From Globodera rostochiensis (lineage: Eukaryota; Nematoda; Chromadorea; Rhabditida; Heteroderidae): a DNA stretch of 64,000 nt. A program made the translations under genes and the position numbers. Below the pieces are notes generated by a model. The model ran no database searches and was not told the DNA's origin. It worked only from the letters and a program-made list of their open reading frames with translations. Shown in pieces: positions 56,505-64,000 of the stretch; within the stretch, counting starts at the first letter, position 1, and each line of letters opens with the position of its first letter. The stretch covers positions 413,799 to 477,798 of the forward strand of contig JAEVLN010000025.1 in assembly GCA_018350325.1 (NCBI GenBank). The letters are read 5' to 3'.

Positions 56505-57823
56505 CAGTGTTTTGCTGTTCCAACAATTTTGAGTCTGTTCCTGTTCCTGTTCTGTTCTCAAATTTTAGAACAGCCTATCTGTTCTGTTCCTGTTCTGTTC
56601 TGACCTCGAGAACAGAACAGGAACAGGAACAGAACAGGAACAGAACAGAGTAAACTGTTCTTAGACTGTTCCATATTAAAAATTTTGCGAGTGAAATTCA
56701 GTCTGAAATTTTAATCGATGATTCATTGGACAAAGTGGTTCAATCACTGAACAATTGAGGATTAAGATGCTCGTTAACATAAACAATCAACTGATCGTTC
56801 AACAATTCGTATTTTGTAAGACTCCTCTGATGTACTGTGGCCGAGCCAGCCTTAGACCAAACACGTTCAATTGGCGCAGCCGATGCCGGAATCGCAAATA
56901 TTTTAAAAGCCAATTCCTTAACGGGTTCCAATTCCTGAAAACCCCCAGCCGATAATAGTGTCTTATTAATTAATTCTTTGCCTTTTTTGCTGAATTCCAA
57001 TAAACAAGGGGGTCTATGTCACCCGGGCAATCGTTTAGAAATTTCAAAGCTTCATTAGTAATTGCTTGAGCGGTCAATTTGTCCCCACTTGCGCTCCTGG
57101 ACCTTTCGCGGGCCTGTTTAAAGTGTGCTCTAAACGATTCCAAAGAAGAACTGCTTTGAATGTGGGCACTTTTTGGCAAAGGGTTTTCTTGAGAGGGCAT
57201 TGTTATCTAAAAAAATATGTATCAATTTCTAGTTTTATTTGTAATGCTACCATTGAAATGATATATGAAGCAGCCCTTGATATCTCATTTTCGTCTAACA
57301 TGCTGATTGTATTTGGGTCAAGAGCACTAGCGATAAGATATGTTGGATCAAAATTCGTATCACCAATTTCCCAAAGTGATTTAAATCGTCGAATAATTTG
57401 TGATTTTAGAATGTCAACAACCTCTCGAACAGAGTTATCTGTGCTCTAATAAAACTTTTTAAACATAATAATAAAATAACACCTTTACGCTGTTTAGCAC
57501 ACTCTTTGCCATTTTTACATAAATAAACGCATTAGAAATACTGACAAATTGTTCTCCCTGGACCTCTCGCAAGATTTTTATGGGGTTTGGCAAATTGTTG
57601 AAAAAATTCAAATATATTACAAGTTCAATTTTTACCTTGTTCTAGCTTGGCCTGTTCTGTTCCTGTTCTGTTCCTGTTCCAAGGATTTTGAATCTGTTCC
57701 TGTTCCTGTGCTGTTCTGAAATCTTAGAACAGAACAGGAACAGGAACAGAACAGGAACAGAACAGGAACAGAACAGGAACAGAACAGGAACAGAACAGGC
57801 CAAGCTGGAACAGCAAAACACTG
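56505..57823. mobile_element. hAT element carrying transposase remains, TSD CCGTCGAC
   Basis: Ends CAGTGTTTTGCTGTTCCA / TGGAACAGCAAAACACTG, the same as the element at 41998-42970. CCGTCGAC at 56497-56504 and 57824-57831 is a perfect 8-bp duplication of hairpin-module sequence. GTTCCTGTTCTGTTC arrays lie inside both ends. The core holds the C-terminal part of a hAT transposase on the minus strand. Confidence 0.95.
56740..57600 (-). pseudogene. hAT transposase, C-terminal part, frameshifted
   Basis: Minus-strand pieces: about 57484-57600 (VQGEQFVSISNAFIYVKMAK), about 57250-57446 (FDPTYLIASALDPNTISMLD), and 56740-57200. The last reads a basic helix, then DIDPLVYWNSAKK, then the dimerisation block ELAFKIFAIPASAAPIERVW and SKAG..., ending at 56740. 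The A-run at about 56985-56995 puts the two halves in different frames. The BED finger and first catalytic residues are absent, so it cannot be a working transposase as it stands. Confidence 0.8.
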
Positions 57824-57831
57824 CCGTCGAC

Positions 57832-58183
57832 CCCCCCCCCCTTCCAGGAAAAAAATGGCGCTTAATACCCGTACCCGAATCTCAATCTCATGCGAATTTT
57901 CACAGCAGATATCGCGTATTGGATACGGATTATGATTTTTGAAAAATGAGACTGATACAAACGGGTACGGATCAGGGATAGGAACCGCTACCGCTCCCGC
58001 GCGGTATTTACCGCGTTTATCGCATTTTTGGGCATATCGGCAATCGCATATCGCTACCGCATTTCATGCAATATCGCGCGATATTACACCCATAACGATT
58101 GGATTTTAAAATAATGTCAGAATGCCATAAAAAGTGGAAATTTCGTGTGCATTTTTTGAAAATTTTTAAAAAGTCGATCCCTG
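57832..58183. other. Spacer with decayed repeats
   Basis: Starts with the C-run of the split hairpin module. About 57975-58075 has GGAACCGCTACCGCTCCCGC and repeated CGCATATCG words, likely a miniature-element relic. No gene. Confidence 0.45.
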
Positions 58184-60420
58184 GCGAAGCGGGCCACTCC
58201 CGTCCCGCCACTCCCGTCCCGGCCAGTCCCGTCCCGCCACTCCCGTCCCGGGCCACTCCCGTCCCGGGCCACTCCCGTCCCGGCCACTCCCGTCCCAACC
58301 ATTTTTTTTTGAACTGCAAAATGTGATCGATATAAAGTGAATTACATTTCGAATAGATTTTAGAATTTTTCATCTTTTTAAGCTTCTAATCCCTAGTTTT
58401 TTCAAATAGATTTTAGCGTCAACAATGGAAAATCACGTAGTAAAAACCAGGCAAAACAACAAAAAACTTGAACATGAGGGATGCTTGTACATCTTCCACA
58501 AGTTAAACGCCGACGGAGATGTCAAATTTTGGCGCTGTGAACATCAACACGGTGATGTCAAATGCAGAGGCCGCGTGCACACATCGCTGAACGATGTCGT
58601 CCTGAAGACTGTTGGGGAGCATAGCTGCCAGCACAGCGCAGCGAATGTCGCCAAACAGAAAATTGTGACGGGGATCAAGAGACGCGCAGCAGAAACGATG
58701 GAAACTCCAGCGGCAATCAGAGCCCACGCACTTCAACAAATTCCAACGCCAGTCATGTCAAATCTACCGACGAAAAACGCCACCAAAAAAGTAAGTAGCC
58801 AAAAATGCAATTTCACCAGATGTTTTTTTGGTTTAGTTGGTGAAAAGGGTTCGTCACGAGATCGATGCGCCACCGCCTGTGCCGGCAAGCATTGAACAAC
58901 TTATAATCCCGGAAGACTACAGGATCTACAAAAGATCTGCCACTGCGCAAGAGCCGTTTCTGTTAGCAGATTCAGGGATATATAGACGAGAAGGACAAGA
59001 AAGGTTTCTTTTTTTTAATTTAACAATTAACATCTTCAATTATAGGATCCTGATTTTTGGTCGACAGTCATTTCGCGACTGGGCGTCTGAGATGAAAACC
59101 ATTTATTGCGACGGCACATTCGCCATAACGCCGAGCCCATTCACGCAGGTCTACGTCATTCTGGCACGGTTAGTTAAGTCCACTTTATAAATGCAAATAA
59201 AAAATTGTAGGCGTGACAAATGGGTGTTCCCAATCTGCCACTGTTTGCTGACGGCGAAGACACAAGCGACATACGAGCGTATGTTCGACCTGCTGCAGCA
59301 GTGTTGGCCAATGTTCAAACCGCACGCTGCGGCCATCGACTTCGAGCAAGCCATGGTTGGCGCTCTGAAGGCAAAGCACCCGCAGTGCGACGTCAACTTC
59401 TGCCTGTTCCATTTAGTCAGGAATATGAAGAAACGGATAGCTGAACAAGGTCTCACTCACGTAAGTATAAATATGGAAAAAATTGATACGAATTGCCTAA
59501 AATTAGCTGTACAACACGGATGCTGCGTTTTCGCAGGCCGCCCGCATGATCACGTCGCTGGCTTTCTTACCAGTAGCTGATCTGAACCCAGCACTGGCCG
59601 CTCTCGAAGATTTTCTGCCTGAAAATCTTAATGGAGTGCTCGACTGGTTGGTTAAATTTTTTGTCATTACAACATGATCAACTAACTACAGGTTCGTAAT
59701 CAACTACATCGGGAGGCTCCGTCAAAACAACACCCGTGCGCGCCCGTTGTTCCAACCTGATCAGTGGAGTGTACACCAACGCACACTTGACGGAACTGAC
59801 AGAACCAACAATTACGCGGAGTCCTACCATCGCACATTGCAACACGCATTTGGCCACACGCACCCCAAGATCTGGTCCTTCATCGACAAGTTGCGCGAAC
59901 AGCAGAAAATGGTCGACGTCAACATGGAGCACTTTATCGCCGGCAATGCTCCTCCACCAAAAGCAAAGAAGTTCCGCGACGCTGACAGGAGGATTCTATC
60001 AGTCCTTCATCGATACATAAATGCAAAAGCGGCGCTACCTCAAGTTCAAGACGATCATCAGTACATCCAAAACCAAATCAATCCTCATTTGATCATTGAA
60101 GTGCTTAGTGGAATTTCCAGCAATTACCACATGAATTCTTGAATTAATTTGTTTTGTTAAGTTTGTTATTTTGTTTTACAATTGCTTCATCAACTGATAA
60201 AAATTTTACTTATGGATTAAAATCTATGGAACATTTTTGTTGGTGTTACATGGTCATCATTTTTTGAATAAAGACGCAGCTGAAATTTTGATCACCAAAA
60301 AAAATTTTGCGGTTGGGACGGGAGTGGCCGGGACGGGAGTGGCCCGGGACGGGAGTGGCCCGGGACGGGAGTGGCGGGACGGGAGTGGCCGGGACGGAAG
60401 TGGCGGGACGGGAATGACCA
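58184..60420. mobile_element. MULE-type element with tandem-repeat arms
   Basis: The left arm at about 58190-58299 is made of CCACTCCCGTCCCGG units, ending CGTCCCAACC. The right arm at about 60314-60420 is the inverse (GGTTGGGACGGGAGTGGCCG and on). Between them lies a complete MULE transposase gene. ATCCCTGG occurs just outside both arms (58173-58180 region and about 60428), a possible target duplication of 8 bp where MULEs usually make 9. Confidence 0.8.
58425..60142 (+). CDS. FLYWCH zinc-finger MULE transposase, apparently intact
   Basis: Six exons in phase: 58425-58790, 58837-59003, 59046-59168, 59211-59460, 59537-59646, 59692-60142 (TGA), about 488 residues. Residues 1-75 form a FLYWCH-type finger (CLYIFHKLN, FWRCEHQHGDVKCRGRVHT, GEHSCQHS). 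The MULE core has YCDGTFAITPSPFTQVY with the first catalytic Asp, AAAIDFEQAM with the second, the CLFHLVRNMKKR CxxH motif, and NNYAESYHRTL with the Glu. MULE transposases cut and paste DNA at inverted ends. Introns are 42-76 bp with normal borders. No stop or frameshift was found, so it may be active or recently active. Confidence 0.9.
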
Positions 60421-60627
60421 CTACTCATCCCTGGGGGCGTATTTTTCGTTTTTATTGCATTTTTGTTAAGGTATTTTTGAAAAATAACTAAATATTTATA
60501 AAAAATTGCGAAATATGAAATATGGATTATAAAATGGGCTTTAGAAGCTCCAACCAAAGTTAAAAACGCAACCATTTGGAAATATTTTACACTTTCCCTT
60601 GACAGAGTTGCTCGATGTAATTGGTAT

Positions 60628-61349
60628 GGTGGCACGACTTTTCGTCAATGGACTTTTCGTCAACGGATTCTTCGTCAACGACTTTTCGTCAATGGACTTT
60701 TCGTCAACGGATTCTTCGTCAACGACTTTTCTTCAATGGACTCTTCGTCAACGACTTTTCGTCATTGGACTATTTGTCAATGGACTTTTTGTCAATGGAC
60801 TCTTCGTCAACGACTTTTAGTCAATGGACTTTTTGTCAATGGACTCTTCGTCAACGACTTTTAGTCATTGGACTATTCGTCAATAAGAAAGAATTAAAAA
60901 AACAACAAATTTTAATTAAATTTAAGCCAACACAATTATTCGGAATAGTTAAGTTTACTTGTTGCACACAAAAATTTTATGAGGGTTTAAAATTCTGAGA
61001 AGTACTCGAGGGTTATCGAGGTTGCTGATCACGAATATGACAACAGATTTATCACATGACATCATCTGATTATGATTTCAAACATTATTTTTTTGAAAAT
61101 TTTAAAAATGCAACAAGGCCTTAAAATCATTCAAAAACATCTATTACAACAAAACAGCAAGTAATGATCGAATTGTGCTTTTCGGATGATTTTAAGCGAG
61201 AATTTCGTGTTGACTTAAATTTAATTGAAATTTGTTGTTTTTTTAATTCTTTCTTATTAACGAAATGTCGTTGACAAATAGTCCAATGACGAAAAGTCGT
61301 TGACAAATAGTCCAATGACGAAAAGTCGTTGACGAAAAGTCATGGAACC
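60628..61349. mobile_element. Fold-back element with unequal arms, TSD ATTGGTAT
   Basis: ATTGGTAT at 60620-60627 and 61350-61357. The left arm holds about 14 copies of CGACTTTTCGTCAATGGACT-like units over 260 bp; the right arm has four inverted units over about 90 bp. Outer ends GGTGGCACGACTTTTCGTC and, reversed, GGTTCCATGACTTTTCGTC. Just inside each array is a matching AAGAAAGAATTAAAAAAACA. No coding core. Confidence 0.85.
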
Positions 61350-61357
61350 ATTGGTAT

Positions 61358-62640
61358 TACCCTACACGCGCCTGTACTACCAAATTTGCATCCAAAAAAA
61401 AAATTTATAAATTATGGTGATTTTTTAAAGCGCAAGCGCTTTAAGCTTAATTTTTGAATTTTTAGCAGATTTTTCCTGCTTTTTCGGCTTTACTTGCTAT
61501 TCCTGCTTTTTAAATTTGTCCTTATTTGAGGGGTGCCAATCTTATAAAAAAAGTCCTTATTTATAAGATTGTCATTATTTCAGGCTTTCATCCTTATTTT
61601 GTTCCTATTTTTCGAATTTTGTGAAGATTTCCATAATATTTTGATCCAATTTTCAAAATTAGAAAATTTCGAAGCGAATTGGACCAATTTTCATTACAAA
61701 TTGAGTCAAAATTTCTCGGCGGCGCCTATCGGCACTGCCGACCCCCCCCCCCCCCCCCAACTAAAGCAGAATTCATAAAAAATAAATCCATTTTTGAAAA
61801 TCGGTAAAATTTTCGAAAATCCATGGGAGCAATTTCCAACCCCGAATTGTTGAGGAAATTTGTTGGTGGAGAGAAATATGATTAAAAAAGTGCATTTCAT
61901 GCTAAAAAATAAACATTTTGCTGCATTTTTGACATTTTGTAAATGTCCTTATTTCGGACCCCAAAATCATATCGCTTATCGCATATCGCCTCTGCTTTTT
62001 TCGGCGCGGTTCCCATTCCTGGAGCGGATACAAATGCCGGGGATATCCGGACACGGATTTAAAAATTTCTATCCATTGCTATGGTCGGTGAGGCCTAAAA
62101 ATGTCGGGGTTCGGGGATGAAGCCTAAAAGGCTTAAGCCTAACGAGGCCTGAGCCTAACGAACACCCCAAGAACCATTTTTTGTCTTAGAACGTTATATT
62201 TTTTAGGATATGTTGCTTGACTGTTAATTTTATAGGATTTAATTTTTAAAAATTTTCCTTGTTGCCAGACTCAAAACTCAAGTGGCCACCAGACTCAAAC
62301 CCCCAGACTCAAGTGGCCAGACTAACGACCCCTACCGAGCTTAGGCCTAAGCCACCCTAAGCTTAGGGGTTCAATCAGCGCATCAAATAACATAATTTCA
62401 GACAATTTTGTATAAAATATTTTTTTACAAATTTTGACCCGTGGTGCGCAATTCTCCTTTTTTTGGGGTGCGCAATTCTCCGGTCCCCGATGCGGGCATT
62501 TACATGAATTTTGCCAAAAAAAATTGAGGGGGTAGAAAAAATATATGGAAATATTCTGCCAATCAATTATTGGCCACTTTTTCAATAAAATTAAATCTAC
62601 GCACAACATTTATTTATTAATATTAAATAAATAAAGTAAT
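61358..62640. other. Spacer with one hairpin module and TTAGGC words
   Basis: Hairpin CGGCGGCGCCTATCGGCACT at 61717 with the usual AAATTGAGTCAAAATTT before and a C-run and AAAGCAGAATTC after. AAGGCTTAAGCCTAACG words lie at 62100-62170 and 62335-62370. 62525-62640 matches the promoter of the gene at 63319. No gene. Confidence 0.6.
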
Positions 62641-62643
62641 AAA

Positions 62644-63056
62644 AATGAAATTTTGGCTATTAATTATTATTTGATTCATTTAAACAAATTTAATCAAAAA
62701 TGCCAATTCTGTGGGCGAAGGCGGGCAGGAATCAAAACTTTACAAAACATTCGATGAAATATTTGGAAAAGGATGGGACGATGAATGTAATGATTAGTGT
62801 TCGGCACGATACGATAAATTCGATAATTATCGCAATAAATTTTTCGATAATTATCGCGATACTATCGATCGAAGAAAATCCGGATATTTCGATAATTTTC
62901 GATAACGATAATTTATCGAAATATCGTATCGTTTATCGATCGAAGAAAATCCTAATACTTCGATAATTTTCGATAACGATAATTTATCGAAATATCGTAT
63001 CGTTTATCGATCGAAGCCATTTGCCGAACACTAGTAATGATTCAAAAGACGATGGG
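62644..63056 (+). pseudogene. Broken copy of the secreted HTH-family gene
   Basis: ATG at about 62645 reads MKFWLLIII then TGA where the intact copy continues its signal peptide. From 62686 the sequence matches the intact gene closely (NANSVGEGGQESKLYKTFDE) up to GATGAATGTAATGAT, where a hAT-type element enters at 62795. The gene resumes as GTAATGATTCAAAAGAC at 63034 and then diverges. Upstream DNA is also duplicated. Confidence 0.88.
62795..63033. mobile_element. 239-bp hAT-type element inside a gene, TSD GTAATGAT
   Basis: Perfect 12-bp ends TAGTGTTCGGCA / TGCCGAACACTA. GTAATGAT at 62787-62794 and 63034-63041 is a perfect duplication. The intact paralogue reads AAAGTAATGATTCAAAAGAC at 63457-63476, the site before insertion. 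The interior is ATTATCGATAATTTTCGATA-type palindromic sequence, related to 37904-38758. Confidence 0.97.
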
Positions 63057-63318
63057 ATGGGCGCTCTTTGGGGGAGAGAGGGGCGGGCATTCACATGAAG
63101 GGGGTGGGGGATAAATTAATGGAAATAATCTGCCAATCAATTTAATTTGCCACATTTTCAATAAAAATTAATTCTATTTCCAAAAATCTTATTAATATTT
63201 TATTTAAAAATTTAGACAAACCCATTAAAAATTTGGCTATTAATTATTACAAATACTAGTTTATTACTAAAATTTTTAACATTATTAATAAAATTTACAG
63301 AATTCTTAATTTTGATAA

Positions 63319-64000
63319 ATGAAATTTCGGCTTTTAATTTTTATTCCATTCTTTGCAACAAATTTAATCAAAAATGCCAATTCTGTGGGCGAAGGCGGGC
63401 AGGAATCAAAACTTTACAAAACATTCGATGAAATATTTGGAAAAGGATGGGATGATGAAAGTAATGATTCAAAAGACTTGAACTGTCATCATGTTAAAGA
63501 AGAAGTTCAAGACGGACAAGCTACAATCACTTCTGATCAGAAAAATATTGATGAAATATTGAAACAAAAATTTGATGAAATTTATGATGAAAATTGGTCG
63601 GAAGACGAAAACAATTCAGCGCCAGATCAAGATGAGAGTGTTGATGAACAGCAAAATGCGTCCAATGAATGTGAAAAATTTGAGTCTGATCAGCAAAAAC
63701 GTAAAATTATTCAAAAATTCCGTAAAATGAAAGATAATTATCAGGAAAAAAACAAACGCGCACATTCAGCTAAAGAATGGAATCAAATTGATGCAAAAAT
63801 ATCAAATAGTTTGGGTTTAAGTCGCACAAAAATTTATAAATGGAGAAAAGAATTGGGCTTAAGTCGAGAAACAAAGTCTAAATCAAAGTTTTCTGAGTTA
63901 GAAAAACGTCAAATTTTAAAACAATTTGATGAAATAAAAAGCAAATGTAAGAAGGCGAAACTCAAAAACATTTCAAAGCATGAAATCGATGGAAAATTTG
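63319..64000 (+). CDS. Secreted protein with acidic motif and HTH-like unit (runs off the window)
   Basis: ATG at 63319 with signal peptide MKFRLLIFIPFFATNLIKNA, likely cut after NS. It then has two acidic motifs, KTFDEIFGKGWDDESND and QKFDEIYDENWSEDENN, comparable with FDELFVDEWWD in the 55206 protein. A basic helical part follows (QQKRKIIQKFRKMKDNYQEK) and an HTH-like unit QIDAKISNSLGLSRTKIYKW then RKELGL, with another KRQILKQFDEIKS helix starting a further unit as the window ends. No intron is seen so far. I infer secretion followed by nucleic-acid binding; the function is unknown. Confidence 0.78.
   Translation, partial: MKFRLLIFIPFFATNLIKNANSVGEGGQESKLYKTFDEIFGKGWDDESNDSKDLNCHHVKEEVQDGQATITSDQKNIDEILKQKFDEIYDENWSEDENNSAPDQDESVDEQQNASNECEKFESDQQKRKIIQKFRKMKDNYQEKNKRAHSAKEWNQIDAKISNSLGLSRTKIYKWRKELGLSRETKSKSKFSELEKRQILKQFDEIKSKCKKAKLKNISKHEIDGKF

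Noticed and set aside
60599..60998. Phe/Val/Asn repeat ORFs (LFVNGLFVNG)
   Set aside because: By-product of the tandem repeats in the fold-back arm at 60628.

Overview
The window looks like animal nuclear DNA, most likely from a nematode. Genes are split into many short exons with GT/AG borders and nematode-like TTTTCAG acceptors, intergenic DNA is AT-rich, TTAGGC-containing repeats are scattered throughout, and a FLYWCH/MULE transposase is present. Secreted proteins with helix-turn-helix units at the right end would fit a plant-parasitic (cyst-nematode-like) genome. That last point is inference from gene style only.

Left part (1-29055, + strand): one very large gene whose start lies off the window. 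I could join 30 exons by hand. Reading phase agrees at every junction except the one entering the exon near 27274. The product is roughly 2,070 residues in the window and is a SecA-like motor ATPase: Walker A ATGEGKS, SecA-type VITSNHHLAKKDAE and YACDVIYGT blocks, ITGTAGS, ARGVDM, and the C-terminal helicase block QVAGRVARKGQPGS. Behind the motor come helical segments, a hydrophobic segment, a Lys/Glu repeat tract, duplicated cassette exons, a segment with a PD-(D/E)XK-like pattern, a hydrophobic Gly/Ala segment and an EF-hand-like tail. Its introns hold large satellites (22-bp and 44-bp units) and many short DNA transposons. A broken partial copy of the motor exons follows at 29393-31315.

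Middle (31316-52167): a six-exon DCN1-like (DCUN1D) gene on the minus strand at 32331-33821; a broken fragment that may be an M41 (FtsH-like) peptidase; a dense set of hAT-type miniature elements, several with perfect 8-bp target duplications; and twelve units of a 716-bp tandem repeat ending exactly at an N gap.

Right part (52168-64000): a partial unknown ORF, a tRNA-like sequence, two or more members of a family with an N-terminal signal peptide and HTH-like units ending in xIYxWKxE, a hAT element with a decayed transposase, an apparently intact six-exon FLYWCH-MULE transposase inside arms built of tandem repeats, and a tandem gene pair in which one copy carries a miniature hAT insertion while its neighbour preserves the empty site.

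Two themes recur. First, mobile elements are nested and can be dated relative to each other. Second, a 24-bp GC-rich hairpin module (CGGCGGCGCC..GGCACCGCCG) occurs at least 13 times, inside several elements with different termini. All joins and identities come from reading by eye; no search was run.
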